A stretch of 64,000 nt of DNA from Chitinophaga costaii (GCF_900094705.1 NZ_FMAR01000005.1:186001-250000), one strand, 5' to 3'; positions 34,801 through 45,298 are shown, counted from the stretch's first letter. Made by a program: numbers and translations. Notes: generated from the sequence alone by a model not told the origin.

Positions 34801-35084
34801 ACAATGCTGCCCAGCATCCAAATGATAAAATAGAAGTCAGCAGCTTTGTGCTGACACCCACCGATATCATGCTCATATTCCGGCTGTTCCCCAACGAGAA
34901 CGCCTCGCTGGAATATTACGATGAGCTACGGATCGCCGCTCCCGATAAGATTATTCCACGCGTGCGGGAAACAGACTATCAAATGTTTATCATTTCCAGG
35001 GACAACTTCATACTGCTAAACAGTACCAAAGACCTGCAGGGTTATATGCAATTCTTCCAGCAAAATTACATGACCCAGCAGTAA
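31806..35084 (+). CDS. SprE/PorW-like tetratricopeptide-repeat protein (type IX secretion/gliding)
   Basis: The protein has 1092 residues. A signal peptide (cleavage near LHA-QV) is followed by a low-complexity Pro/Thr and Gln/Asn-rich stretch (about 35-120). Many TPR-type helix pairs follow (about 170-600). Then comes the block with WYFYNPNSKSVGFTEFKKRWGNRPLADNW (Trp about 615), further TPRs, and a conserved C-terminal domain beginning PHFVVLRFTRVDK and ending YMQFFQQNY. The WYFYN...F-x-RWG-R-L-DNWR block and C-terminal domain are what I associate with SprE/PorW, periplasmic components of the type IX secretion system. No lipobox is seen, unlike the Flavobacterium protein. The inner ATG at the signal peptide was chosen. 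Upstream of a penicillin-binding protein gene. Confidence 0.75.
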   Translation: MKRNSVISLFFHTIFFCCFAGASVLHAQVTYPTTPTTTPIVPKTPVTVPSNDVPVITAPTLPGQVQQQNTQNSQNQNGQYNNTPANSKFPNALPQAPTGSGATSGKQRPAYQRNNMPVIRTNQRLPSEIMADKKWTWNRKFFQNMETRYNYYFHAKQKMNAAVRGIGLQWQDDYNHLLPFYPYNVKNLGINNTDLDSVIIKASTGIQLHDPRGKWIPDAYLLIGEAYYYLADYPNADATFRFINTKYAPKSKSQYKAIVGSNENNRNGTAITVATKEKTKGFFRFFQHKAVRNDAFLWRARTLLEQENYDEVRSLINVLINDPNYPKRLQPGLAEVQAYSLYRQEKYAEAIAPLRKAADTKGDKYAKARMRFILGQLYQRFHKRDSALAEYHHVVALKPDPIMDFQARLAIAGMNAGASGGSLEQSMAILQNMLKKDRFTIYHDIIYYNMALLQAEYKHPPEAIALLQKSLRAGSDNMFQRTMTYKALADIYYNGKDYTQARKYYDSTATFMTPDFAEAKLVNTRKNVLDDVVKKKAIIRQEDSLQRIAAMSEPDRVKYLQVLVAQLKQQATQQELAANSPGNNYNYNPNLPGQQLVSGVPMPGNNSIDANQAEWYFYNPNSKSVGFTEFKKRWGNRPLADNWQRSSAGTPVSLEPKPDATIDPALLLTSDVKPDSISAQLLVKNLPLTTEKLQASRVKQQDAMFDLGKIYHDKLEDAQMAIETYDSLLIKYPDHPKKEEVLYSLYIWYGQLNQQDRSNKYKQIILTQYPTSNFANIIQYGNKPADTNAGKIREIAAAYDTAYLQYLTGRYPEALDQISKIDTTYGYSSLQSKIDLLQAITYIKIDTSATRGTAALQTVVKKYPLDTAIQQQALAILDALSRRQQVTDYLTHLQVQRQNNNGQVVDEHVSMIYPWQRQQMHLDSLRNKALQDSLMKTAADSLAKIQADSIAKANLPPPKPVTPYKLPNETAAVPHFVVLRFTRVDKALLEDVLNQFTRYNAAQHPNDKIEVSSFVLTPTDIMLIFRLFPNENASLEYYDELRIAAPDKIIPRVRETDYQMFIISRDNFILLNSTKDLQGYMQFFQQNYMTQQ

Positions 35085-35178
35085 AAAGGTAGGCACAGCT
35101 ACTTTGCTCCTCGCAAAACAGCCGCCTGGGCTACCGGTACTTAACATATAATACCTGCTACCTACGCCCTTTTTTTAA

Positions 35179-35186
35179 TAGCTTTG
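35179..35186 (+). promoter_or_regulatory. -7 element upstream of the penicillin-binding protein gene
   Basis: TAGCTTTG matches TAnnTTTG and would give a leader of about 140 bases. No standard -33 box. Confidence 0.35.
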
Positions 35187-35331
35187 CAGGAGAAACGTGC
35201 GCAATTTTATTTTAATATGACATCTGGATCGATGTTTGCACCACACGCCGTTTCAAACACTGTAATACGCGCAGCCGCACTACACGCCGGTTTGCTCCCA
35301 ACTTATAACCAAAGCCAAATAACACGCATCA

Positions 35332-37689
35332 ATGAAACGTTCGGTGAAAATATTGTGGATCACGGTCTTCAGCGGGATCGGCCTGTTCGTCCTGCTTCTG
35401 CTCCTGTTCAATTTCCGGATCATCGGCAACATTCCTGCCCTGGAAGACCTGGAAAACCCGCAAGCCGCCCTCGCCTCTGAAGTCATCGCCGACGATGGCA
35501 CCATTCTCGGTAAGTATTACATGGTAGACCGGTCTAACAGTGACTATAAAGACATTTCTCCCAATGTGATCAACGCACTCATTGCCACGGAAGACCGCCG
35601 TTTTTACGATCACTCCGGCATTGATGCCTACGGCACTGCTGCTATTCCCTTTTACCTGGCTATCGGTAAAAAACGCGGTTCCAGCACCATTACCCAGCAA
35701 CTGGCCCTAAACCTGCAACTGGACCAATCCGGTAAAAAGCGTTCATCCAGCATATTTGCCCGCTCTTTCCAAAAACTTCAGGAATGGATTATGGCGGTGA
35801 AGCTGGAACGCAATTTCACCAAAGAAGAAATCATTACCCTTTACCTTAATACCGTAGCCTTCGGCGATAATGTATATGGCATTGAAAACGGCGCCCGCAC
35901 TTTTTTCAGTAAAGACGCCGCCCACCTTTCTATAGAGGAAGCCGCCACGCTGGTGGGTATGCTCAAAGGCAACACCCTCTATAACCCACGCCGCAATCCG
36001 CAAAACGCCATGAACCGCCGCAATACGGTGATCGAAAATATGGAAGACAATGGCTCCATCACCCTCGCGCAAGCACAGGAAGCCAAGAGCAAACCCATTA
36101 TCCTGCACTATAATAAAATTGATCACAACAATGGTCTGGCCCCCTACTTCCGGGAGGTGCTGCGCGACGAGATCAAGGATTGGTGCAAGAAAAATAAAAA
36201 GAACGACGGCAGCGATTATAACATTTATCGCGACGGCCTGAAGATCTATACTACCATCAATACCCGCATGCAGTTGTATGCAGAAGAAGCTGTAGCCCAG
36301 CACTTAAAAACCCTGCAAAAATCCTTCTTTTTACAAAGCAATATCAAGTCCGGCAAAGTATGGGACAAACGCAGCGGCGACCTCGATAAATTCATGAAAG
36401 AATCCGACCGCTACCAAAGTATGCAGGATGACAATGCCAGCGATGCAGCGATTAAAAAAGCTTTTTCTACCCCTACCAAAATGAAGGTTTTTGGCTGGAG
36501 AAGTGCTACAGATCCAAGTATGAATGAGATCGATACCGTAATGACTCCCATGGATTCTATCCGCTACATGCGGGAGTTCCTGCAAACCGGTTTTATGGCC
36601 ATGGACCCGGAAAGCGGCGAGGTGAAAGCCTGGGTGGGTGGCCCTGATTTCCGTTACTTTAAAAATGATCACGTGATGAAGACCCGCCGACAGGTGGGCT
36701 CTACATTCAAGCCATTCCTGTATTGCTTTGCCATTATGAACGGGATGTCGCCCAATACCATGTTGCCCAATGAACCTATTACCATTGGCAACTGGACCCT
36801 CAATCACAATTCCGAAGGTTCTGTAGGCGGCAACATTACCATGGCAGGCGCACTGGCGCAGTCGCTGAACCTGGTCTCAGCCTATTTAATCAAACAATTA
36901 ACGCCACAAGCCGTGGCCGATTTTGCCAATAATAAAGTGGGCTTTGGAGGCCGTGTACCCGCCTACCCTTCCATTGCACTGGGTACGCCGGAACTGTCGC
37001 TCTATGAAATGCTGCAGGCTTACACCATGTTCCCGGCCCGCGGCATCATTTCTAAACCGATCTACATTACCCGCATTGAAGACCGCAATGGCAATATCCT
37101 GGAAACCTTTGCGCCCGTAAAACGCGAGGTGATCAGTGAAACCGAAGCTTACACTATGGTGAAAATGATGGAAGGGGTAACGGCCCCCGGCGGCACTGGT
37201 GCCCGCGTGCGTTTCCGCTATAACTTACAGGGCGAAATGGCCGGCAAAACCGGAACTACCAATGATAATACCGACGGTTGGTTCCTGGGCTACACCCCAC
37301 AACTCCTGGCCGGCGCCTGGGTAGGTTGTGAAAATAACTATCTGCACTTTAGCACCACTGCTATGGGCCAGGGTGCCAATACCGGCCTGCCCATCTGGGC
37401 CTACTTTATGCAGAAAGTGTATGCGGATAAATCACTGAAAATTGATCCCAAATCTACCTTCTCCATCCCTGCCGGTATGCATAACGATATTAACCTGAAT
37501 TACGATAGCAATGTGCCGCCGGATGCACAGATCGATGACCAGGGCAATGGCAACGCCGCCGATTATCTGGATGTAAGCGACTATGGCGAGCCTACCCAGC
37601 AACCCGGCCAAAAGGAAAAAACAGGCGAGAACAAAACTCCCGCCCAACCACCTGCCAAAACCAATCCGCCTAAAAAAGACGGACAATAA
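35332..37689 (+). CDS. mrcA: Class A penicillin-binding protein 1A (glycosyltransferase/transpeptidase)
   Basis: The protein has 785 residues. One N-terminal transmembrane helix (about 5-27) is followed by a GT51 glycosyltransferase domain (about 60-240) with catalytic Glu87 in ATEDRRFYDHSG, GSSTITQQLALNL and the YLNTVAFG motif. The transpeptidase domain (about 410-700) has Ser457-x-x-Lys460 (GSTFKPF), SxN-type ASLN-like QSLNLVSA and Lys639-Thr-Gly. It polymerises and cross-links peptidoglycan on the periplasmic face. The Pro/Lys/Gln-rich last 50 residues are probably disordered. It follows the SprE/PorW-like gene by 247 bases. Confidence 0.96.
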   Translation: MKRSVKILWITVFSGIGLFVLLLLLFNFRIIGNIPALEDLENPQAALASEVIADDGTILGKYYMVDRSNSDYKDISPNVINALIATEDRRFYDHSGIDAYGTAAIPFYLAIGKKRGSSTITQQLALNLQLDQSGKKRSSSIFARSFQKLQEWIMAVKLERNFTKEEIITLYLNTVAFGDNVYGIENGARTFFSKDAAHLSIEEAATLVGMLKGNTLYNPRRNPQNAMNRRNTVIENMEDNGSITLAQAQEAKSKPIILHYNKIDHNNGLAPYFREVLRDEIKDWCKKNKKNDGSDYNIYRDGLKIYTTINTRMQLYAEEAVAQHLKTLQKSFFLQSNIKSGKVWDKRSGDLDKFMKESDRYQSMQDDNASDAAIKKAFSTPTKMKVFGWRSATDPSMNEIDTVMTPMDSIRYMREFLQTGFMAMDPESGEVKAWVGGPDFRYFKNDHVMKTRRQVGSTFKPFLYCFAIMNGMSPNTMLPNEPITIGNWTLNHNSEGSVGGNITMAGALAQSLNLVSAYLIKQLTPQAVADFANNKVGFGGRVPAYPSIALGTPELSLYEMLQAYTMFPARGIISKPIYITRIEDRNGNILETFAPVKREVISETEAYTMVKMMEGVTAPGGTGARVRFRYNLQGEMAGKTGTTNDNTDGWFLGYTPQLLAGAWVGCENNYLHFSTTAMGQGANTGLPIWAYFMQKVYADKSLKIDPKSTFSIPAGMHNDINLNYDSNVPPDAQIDDQGNGNAADYLDVSDYGEPTQQPGQKEKTGENKTPAQPPAKTNPPKKDGQ

Positions 37690-37705
37690 CGTATATGCAC
37701 CTACG

Positions 37706-37742
37706 AAAAACGCGCATCTTTTTCCGGATGCGCGTTTTTTTT
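37706..37742 (+). terminator. Terminator after the penicillin-binding protein gene
   Basis: A perfect 13-bp stem AAAAACGCGCATC/GATGCGCGTTTTT with an 8-base loop and T tract. Confidence 0.9.
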
Positions 37743-37838
37743 GCTATCTGAGCTAAACACTTCTACATATAGCCGCTTGCTATTAATGGCCTTAAACATT
37801 CATCAAACCTTAGCACGCTTCCTGATTCACTCACCCAC

Positions 37839-37876
37839 AAAAAGGCCTGATGGGAGTTACCGCATCAGGCCTTTTT
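37839..37876. terminator. Bidirectional terminator, yidC side
   Basis: A perfect 14-bp stem AAAAAGGCCTGATG/CATCAGGCCTTTTT with a 10-base loop. It is the second terminator in this convergent gap, and on the minus strand it ends the yidC transcript. Confidence 0.88.
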
Positions 37877-37939
37877 ATATGGCCCGTAACCGGGCTGGTA
37901 TGATTAGATTTTCTGGTTTTCAAAAACGTAGCGGCTACC

Positions 37940-39766
37940 TTATTTTTTGCCCCGCTGCGCTTCTTGCTGGCGTTTTTGCATTTCTTCCAAACGCTCTGCC
38001 CACTTGCTTTTGGTGGTAGGCTTCTTTTTATTTTCCTGTATCTGTGCATGGATCTTGGCATGATCTATCACCAAATTTTGCAGCACCCATTGCAGGATGA
38101 TGCTGATGGTGTTAGACAGGAAATAATAGAAGGTCAATGCAGCCGCGAGTTTATTGAAAATACCCAGCAGCATGATCGGAAATACAAAAGGCATATACTT
38201 CATCACCGGGTTGCTCTGGTCGGCCATACCACGGTTGTAGAAGGCCAGGATCAAACTGGTGGCGGTCATGAGCAGGGTAAACAGGCTCACATGATTGCCA
38301 TAGAAAGGAATATTGAAAGAGAAATTCAGAATAGAATCGTAAGTACTTAAATCCTTTGCCCACAGGAAACTTTGCTGACGCAACTCAATGGAAGAAGGGA
38401 AAAAGTTGTACATCGCCACCAGGATAGGCAGTTGCAGCAAGGCGGGCAAACAGCCGCCCAGTGGACTTACGCCGGCGCTCTTGAACAATTTCATCTGCTC
38501 CACGCCAAAAGCCTGTTGATCGTCAGCATACTTGGCGCGCAGCTCATCCAACTCCGGTTTCAACACCTTCATTTTAGCCTGCGACACGTAACTCTGGTAA
38601 GTGAACGGAGAAATAAGCAGGCGAATGAAAATGGTAAGCAGGATAATAATAACACCATAGTTGTGGATAAATCCGCTGAGGAAGTTAAACACGGGTATAA
38701 TTACCCATTTGTTTACATATTTCACCCAGAAGAAAATGCCAGAACCCAGTGGGATAATGTTTTCCAGGCCAATATTATAAGACTTCAGCGTTTTATAGTG
38801 ATTAGGCCCGTAATAAATTTCCATGGGAAAACGGAAATCATGGCTACGGTCATACGGCAGTTGCAACGTAGCATAAGAAATACCTACGATGTTACCACTT
38901 TCTGGTACCTGGGTATTAAAATCTGCGCTGTTGAAGTTATGCTTGTCTTTTGCAATTAGCGCCACGTTAAAGAACTGTTGTTTAAAGCTAACCCACTGTA
39001 AAGGATTGCTCAATTGCTCGTGGCTGGTGCGGGACAGGGTGAAGAAATCGTGCTTGCCGGCTTCGGTCTGGTAATGCACCTGGTTGTTGGTCCGCTCGTT
39101 TTGCATGTCCTGTTCCTGTTTGCCAGCCTGGGCATTCCATTGCATGGTAAGTGCATTGGTGCCGGGAACCAGTACATTTTCCAGTCCTACTGCCCGCACG
39201 GTAAAGTCTACAAGATAACTGTTAGGCTGTAAAGTATAAATGTATTCCAGGTATTGCTCCGGGTTGGAGGTAGGCAGATGGTAAGTCAAGGTTTTAGCAC
39301 CGTTAACCTCCGTATAAGCGGGGGTGAAATAAAGGTCGGCAGTATTAAGGGTATGACCGGCAGCAGGCAGTTGCAGGGCCAGGCGGTTCAGTGAACCTTC
39401 CTGCAGCATCAGTGGACCGCCATCGAAAGTTTTAAAATTTTTGAGTTGTACGCTTTGGGCATCGCCTCCTTTATTGGTGAAGATGATCTTTACCACGTTA
39501 TTTTCAAGGATGGTGGTCTGCTCATTGCCACCGGCTGCAGCAGCAAAGGTCCCATATTCACCGGCCAGTCGAGCGCTATCCACGGCAACGCCGGCAGCTT
39601 GGGCCACTGTATCCACAGGAGCTGTTTTAGGCAAATTAGCCTGGGCAATAGAATCCTTGCGGATTTTTTCAAGTTTGGCCGCACTCTCCTGGCGGTTGCT
39701 GATAGTCAGGTAGGCGACCAGCAACGCACCCAGTAAAACAAAGCCAATGACCGAATTTCTGTCCAT
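37940..39766 (-). CDS. yidC: Membrane protein insertase YidC
   Basis: The protein has 608 residues. An N-terminal transmembrane helix (MDRNSVIGFVLLGALLVAYLTI) is followed by a periplasmic beta-sandwich domain (about 80-340). The conserved insertase core (about 360-570) includes the positively charged groove helix (RLLISPFTYQSYVSQAKMKVLKPELDELRAKY) and the GCLPALLQLPILVAMYNFF motif. The C-terminus is basic (KWAERLEEMQKRQQEAQRGKK), as expected for ribosome contact. It inserts and folds inner-membrane proteins alone or with SecYEG. The ATG at MDRNS was preferred to a TTG three codons upstream. Confidence 0.96.
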   Translation of the reverse strand: MDRNSVIGFVLLGALLVAYLTISNRQESAAKLEKIRKDSIAQANLPKTAPVDTVAQAAGVAVDSARLAGEYGTFAAAAGGNEQTTILENNVVKIIFTNKGGDAQSVQLKNFKTFDGGPLMLQEGSLNRLALQLPAAGHTLNTADLYFTPAYTEVNGAKTLTYHLPTSNPEQYLEYIYTLQPNSYLVDFTVRAVGLENVLVPGTNALTMQWNAQAGKQEQDMQNERTNNQVHYQTEAGKHDFFTLSRTSHEQLSNPLQWVSFKQQFFNVALIAKDKHNFNSADFNTQVPESGNIVGISYATLQLPYDRSHDFRFPMEIYYGPNHYKTLKSYNIGLENIIPLGSGIFFWVKYVNKWVIIPVFNFLSGFIHNYGVIIILLTIFIRLLISPFTYQSYVSQAKMKVLKPELDELRAKYADDQQAFGVEQMKLFKSAGVSPLGGCLPALLQLPILVAMYNFFPSSIELRQQSFLWAKDLSTYDSILNFSFNIPFYGNHVSLFTLLMTATSLILAFYNRGMADQSNPVMKYMPFVFPIMLLGIFNKLAAALTFYYFLSNTISIILQWVLQNLVIDHAKIHAQIQENKKKPTTKSKWAERLEEMQKRQQEAQRGKK

Positions 39767-39790
39767 GAAATGCAATTAAAATTTAGGCAG

Positions 39791-39798
39791 CAAAGGTA
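39791..39798 (-). promoter_or_regulatory. -7 element upstream of yidC
   Basis: The minus strand reads TACCTTTG, an exact TAnnTTTG, 24 bases before the chosen yidC ATG. No -33 match at standard spacing. Confidence 0.45.
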
Positions 39799-39923
39799 AG
39801 CATCTAATTATGAATTACACCGGCCAACAAAGGATTTTAGGCAAACAGGGGTTATTTTTCGGTTAAAGCCAACGTAAGCCCGTATATTGCATTATAGAAA
39901 TATTTTATATAATTGCTGCAAGT

Positions 39924-40670
39924 ATGAAACACTCCCTTACCATGATCGGCTACTGGCAGAGCGTCTATGAAACCGATTATCCAGATCCTGCCTGGTTTAC
40001 TGACCACAACTGGGATGCTGCCATCCGCCAGCAGGTGCTGGTCCATCTGAAAGCAGGCAAGCCCATGCCTTATACCTACATGGGCCAAAGCTGGTGCCGC
40101 TTTCGCTGCGACGGGCCCCGTACGGGTCGCCTGGGCAGCATGGAATTTACCGATGGCAAATATGTATGGCCCGAGGGCCTGGTGCATTACCTGGAAGCAC
40201 ATGCCCTGCGCCTGCCCCCCGAGGTAACGGAATATATGACCGCCGGCCACGAGATACTGTACGAACCAGCCCCCCACAATTACGAGATCGATTACAATTG
40301 GTGGAAAACCCAGAAAGGCTGGAACACCCAGGCCTCCACTTACAAAGGGATAGACATCGGCTACATCGTAATCTCCGCCCGGGGTACAGCATTCGCCGCC
40401 TTGCAGGAAGCCGCGTTGCTGCACTTCCTGAGCAAGTCTGGCGGCATCAGGGGCAAGCTCAAAGCTGTGGAAGATGTTATGAAAGGCCATACCGTAGCCG
40501 TGCTGGGCCGTTTTCCTTATGTGCAGGATTTCATTGAAGAAAATACCTCCATTGGCCTGGAAATCCGTTTCCGGGAAATACCTTTCGAGCAATACCAGGA
40601 ACTGGATCTCTCCGCTACTAAAGACCGGACAGCCTGGCTACAGGCGGAGCTGGAGAAGCAAGAAGCATAG
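39924..40670 (+). CDS. Protein of unknown function (248 residues)
   Basis: I do not recognise a family. The sequence is hydrophilic and cytoplasmic-looking, with no signal peptide or transmembrane helix. It is rich in Trp, Tyr and His (for example YPDPAWFTDHNWDAAIR, GKYVWPEGLVHYLEAHALRLP, YEIDYNWWKTQKGW). A Gly-rich turn GPRTGRLGSMEFTDG is present. Both composition and codon use look like those of neighbouring genes and a terminator follows, so it is a real gene. An ATG six codons in (MIGYW) is also possible as start. It is a single gene between yidC and pyrG. Confidence 0.75.
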   Translation: MKHSLTMIGYWQSVYETDYPDPAWFTDHNWDAAIRQQVLVHLKAGKPMPYTYMGQSWCRFRCDGPRTGRLGSMEFTDGKYVWPEGLVHYLEAHALRLPPEVTEYMTAGHEILYEPAPHNYEIDYNWWKTQKGWNTQASTYKGIDIGYIVISARGTAFAALQEAALLHFLSKSGGIRGKLKAVEDVMKGHTVAVLGRFPYVQDFIEENTSIGLEIRFREIPFEQYQELDLSATKDRTAWLQAELEKQEA

Positions 40671-40683
40671 GCTTTTCAGCCAT

Positions 40684-40722
40684 AAAAAAAAGCGGCCATT
40701 GCCGTAGCAGTGACCGCTTTTT
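40684..40722. terminator. Bidirectional terminator between the unknown gene and pyrG
   Basis: A 9-bp stem AAAAAGCGG/CCGCTTTTT, with further CA/TG pairing after one mismatch, has T-rich flanks on both strands between the two convergent genes. Confidence 0.8.
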
Positions 40723-40739
40723 AATAGTATTACAACTGC

Positions 40740-42832
<2,093 letters not shown>

Positions 42833-43357
42833 ATGACGCTTATGCCCAAGAAGTCGAACGACTCATTGATCCAGATGACAGAACTGGTGCTGCCCAATGA
42901 TACCAATACCTTCGGTAACCTGATGGGAGGCCGCCTCATGTACTGGATGGACATCGCTTCTGCCCTGGCCGCCATGAAACACTGTGCAGCGCCTACGGTT
43001 ACCGCTTCGGTAGATAATATTTCTTTTGAAAATCCCATCAAACTGGGTAATGTGGTGCATATTGAAGCCAAGGTAACCCGGGCCTTCAATACCTCCATGG
43101 AAGTACACATGAAAGTATGGGGCGAAGATCCCGTGCAGCAATCCCGCTACAAATCCAATGAGGCCTTTATGACTTTCGTGGCCCTGGACCCTAATGGTAA
43201 TTCCCGGCCGGTACCAGCGGTGATCCCGGAAACGGAGGAGGAGAAACTATTGTTTGAAGGTGCCATGCGGCGGCGCCAGCTCCGGTTGGTACTGAGTGGC
43301 CGCATGAAGCCGCAGGACGCTTCGGAGTTGAAAGCGTTATTTTATGACCAGTTGTAG
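42833..43357 (+). CDS. Acyl-CoA thioesterase, hotdog fold
   Basis: The protein has 174 residues. A single hotdog domain carries the YciA/ACOT signature: NTFGNLMGGRLMYWMDIASALAAMKHC (the Asn/Gly-rich turn and the acidic residue in the central helix), then TASVDNISFENPIKLGNVVHIEAKV and SMEVHMKVW. It hydrolyses acyl-CoA to free acid and CoA in the cytoplasm; chain-length preference cannot be read. The C-terminal ~45 residues (EEEKLLFEGAMRRRQLRL) form a charged helix common in this subgroup. Confidence 0.9.
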   Translation: MTLMPKKSNDSLIQMTELVLPNDTNTFGNLMGGRLMYWMDIASALAAMKHCAAPTVTASVDNISFENPIKLGNVVHIEAKVTRAFNTSMEVHMKVWGEDPVQQSRYKSNEAFMTFVALDPNGNSRPVPAVIPETEEEKLLFEGAMRRRQLRLVLSGRMKPQDASELKALFYDQL

Positions 43358-43384
43358 CCCCTGCACCTAAAAATTAAATATACT

Positions 43385-43413
43385 GCGCAGACCTGTCCTG
43401 CGTTTATTTTTTT
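43385..43413 (+). terminator. Terminator after the thioesterase gene
   Basis: A short stem CGCAG/CTGCG is followed by TTTATTTTTTT. The T tract overlaps the end of the convergent gene at 43404. Confidence 0.6.
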
Positions 43414-43778
43414 CGCTTTATCTGCAAGCCCCCCAGGTCTAGCCCGATGAGCGGCGCTACTTTTACCAATATTTTATCGAAATCCTTATCAAAACCTATG
43501 CATTCGTCGTACCAGTGCTGATCAAAGAAGCTGAGGTCCAATGGGGCTGCCTGGTTTTGCGGATCAATGGCTGCCGGCCCTTCTTCCTCCCCTACCTCAT
43601 CAGTCCAATGCATACTACGTTCCATTTCACCGGCCCAAAACTGTACCCTGTCATCCATACTCATGTAAGGATATACCTCTATACGGAAACGCTGCAATTC
43701 GCGGTAAGCTTCTTTAGAACGTTCCTGCAACTGGCGCAGGGCCTCCAGGTCGGCAGCGCTTAAAATATTATCGGCCAT
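43404..43778 (-). CDS. Small protein of unknown function (124 residues)
   Basis: I do not recognise a family. The protein is acidic in the middle and Lys-rich at the end (KIKRKK-type tail). Two amphipathic helices (ADLEALRQLQERSKEAYRELQRF, then a DDRVQFWAGEMERSMHWTDE segment) precede a C-terminal part with FFDQHWYDECIGFDKDFDKIL. No signal peptide is present. The ATG before ADNIL was chosen; a longer frame adds 18 residues with no obvious order. It lies about 100 bases downstream of the HD-domain gene, on the same strand. Confidence 0.65.
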   Translation of the reverse strand: MADNILSAADLEALRQLQERSKEAYRELQRFRIEVYPYMSMDDRVQFWAGEMERSMHWTDEVGEEEGPAAIDPQNQAAPLDLSFFDQHWYDECIGFDKDFDKILVKVAPLIGLDLGGLQIKRKK

Positions 43779-43879
43779 ATCTTTAGATGATGCTTGATGT
43801 GAATATGTAGGATTTAAAGCCGCAAGGTACATCCTGTTTTCTGGAGATGATCAAAGCCCTGCATTTAAAGTACGCTGCA

Positions 43880-44542
43880 CTAGGCTTCCCCTTCCCATTC
43901 TTTGTAAAACCGGTGCAGGTATTCCTCCATAAATTGGTGGCGCGCGGCGGCCAGTACTTTACCGGAGTCTGTGTTCATACGGTCTTTGAGCAGCAATAAT
44001 TTTTCGTAAAAATGATTCAGCGTGGGCGCCTGGCTATTGCGATATTGGGTAACGTCCATCTCCAGGTTAGGGGGGATGGACGGGTCATAAATTGCGCGAT
44101 GTTTGTAACCACCGTAGTGAAAGGTCCTGGCTATACCGATGGCGCCAATGGCATCCAGCCGGTCGGCGTCCTGCACCACATCCAGCTCTTTGGAGTGGAA
44201 GCTGCGCTGTGTTTTGCCACCCTTGAAGGAAATGTTTTCCACGATGGCCACCACGTGATGCACGATGTCTTGGGCAATATCCTGGGTCAGCAAAAAGGCC
44301 TGTGCCTTGGCCGGGCCAATGGTGTCGTCATTATGATGGAATTTGGCATCTGCAATATCGTGTAGCAGGGCAGCCAGCGACACAACAAATACATTGGCCT
44401 GCTCTGCCTGGGCGATGTGTAAGGCCTGCTTCCACACCCGGTAAATATGAAACCAGTCGTGGCCACCCTCTGCATGGGCCAGTTCCTGCTGCACGTAAGC
44501 CACCGTACGATCAATAATTTGTTGCTGCTCGCTCGTCATCAT
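43880..44542 (-). CDS. HD-domain phosphohydrolase (YedJ-like)
   Basis: The protein has about 220 residues. HD-superfamily metal ligands are clear: GHDWFHIYRVWKQAL (first His), LLHDIADAKF (the HD pair), and VQDADRLDAIGAIGIARTF (final Asp region), the pattern of E. coli YedJ and relatives. It probably hydrolyses a phosphate ester or nucleotide with a divalent metal. Several in-frame ATGs exist; the pair MMTSEQQ just before the conserved helix was chosen, while an upstream ATG would add 18 residues. It follows the siroheme gene by 92 bases and may be part of the same transcript. Confidence 0.85.
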   Translation of the reverse strand: MMTSEQQQIIDRTVAYVQQELAHAEGGHDWFHIYRVWKQALHIAQAEQANVFVVSLAALLHDIADAKFHHNDDTIGPAKAQAFLLTQDIAQDIVHHVVAIVENISFKGGKTQRSFHSKELDVVQDADRLDAIGAIGIARTFHYGGYKHRAIYDPSIPPNLEMDVTQYRNSQAPTLNHFYEKLLLLKDRMNTDSGKVLAAARHQFMEEYLHRFYKEWEGEA

Positions 44543-44634
44543 CCGGAATTTAGTAATAAAAGTAGCCCTTTTCATAAACACAAAAAGCCTGCCCATTGCG
44601 GCAAGCAGTATCTAATCAAAGTCCGGTAAAAAGA

Positions 44635-45228
44635 TCAGTGTTTTTCTGTTTCGCTTTCTACCAGTACATCGGTGAGTGCATTGAGTTTGTCTACCTTGGC
44701 GGTAAAATCGCCGGCGAGGCGGTTGCGGATAAGGTGAAGTTTTTCCAGTACCTGGTCCAGTGAGTCGGGCAGGCATTCTTGTAGCACCTGGCGCAAGCGT
44801 TTGGCCACGGTGGGAGATTTGCCATTGGTGGAGATGGCGATCTTAAGGTTTCCCTTCTGTACCACGGCCCCTAAATAAAAATCGCATAACTCGGGGGTAT
44901 CGGCAACGTTAATGAGTACTTTGCAGGAACGGGCTTTTTCCCAGATCTCTACATTAAGCGCATGATCATTGGTGGCGGCAATCACCAGGTCTTTCCCAAA
45001 AAGGTCGCCGCAGGAAAAAGGCTTTTGAATAACGGTTACGTGCGGATAATCTTTCACTAGCGCATCCAGTTCTGGGCGAAACCAAGTGGCTACGATGGTT
45101 AGCCTGGCGGTGGGACAGTTGCTCAACAAAGCTCCTACCTTCTCCACACCCACATTACCCCCTCCTACCACCAGCACATTGAGGCGGTCTACCTTGAAAA
45201 ACACGGGAAACAAGTTATTATCGGCCAT
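44635..45228 (-). CDS. Precorrin-2 dehydrogenase/sirohydrochlorin ferrochelatase (CysG N-terminal type)
   Basis: The protein has 197 residues. The N-terminal NAD-binding fold shows LFPVFFKVDRLNVLVVGGGNVGVEKVGALL, and LVIAATNDHALN and VLINVADTPELCDFYLGA are conserved in CysG-N/Met8p. The helical part SPTVAKRLRQVLQECLP completes the domain. It oxidises precorrin-2 to sirohydrochlorin and inserts iron to give siroheme, the cofactor of the sulfite reductase encoded two genes upstream. The C-terminal SAM-methyltransferase half of E. coli CysG is supplied by the separate cobA. A GTG lies directly before the chosen ATG. Confidence 0.92.
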   Translation of the reverse strand: MADNNLFPVFFKVDRLNVLVVGGGNVGVEKVGALLSNCPTARLTIVATWFRPELDALVKDYPHVTVIQKPFSCGDLFGKDLVIAATNDHALNVEIWEKARSCKVLINVADTPELCDFYLGAVVQKGNLKIAISTNGKSPTVAKRLRQVLQECLPDSLDQVLEKLHLIRNRLAGDFTAKVDKLNALTDVLVESETEKH

Positions 45229-45298
45229 CACACAGGTATTTAATTGATTTGTTGCAACACTACTCTAATCTATTCATTTAAACGGTCATATGCAAGTT

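Noticed and set aside
31830..34817. Long minus-strand frames opposite the SprE/PorW-like gene
   Set aside because: They are antisense shadows of a strongly coding plus-strand gene. Their translations lack domains and have odd composition.
35184..35480. A 98-codon frame overlapping the start of the penicillin-binding protein gene
   Set aside because: It overlaps a well-supported gene in another frame and starts at the -7 element. The translation is not protein-like.
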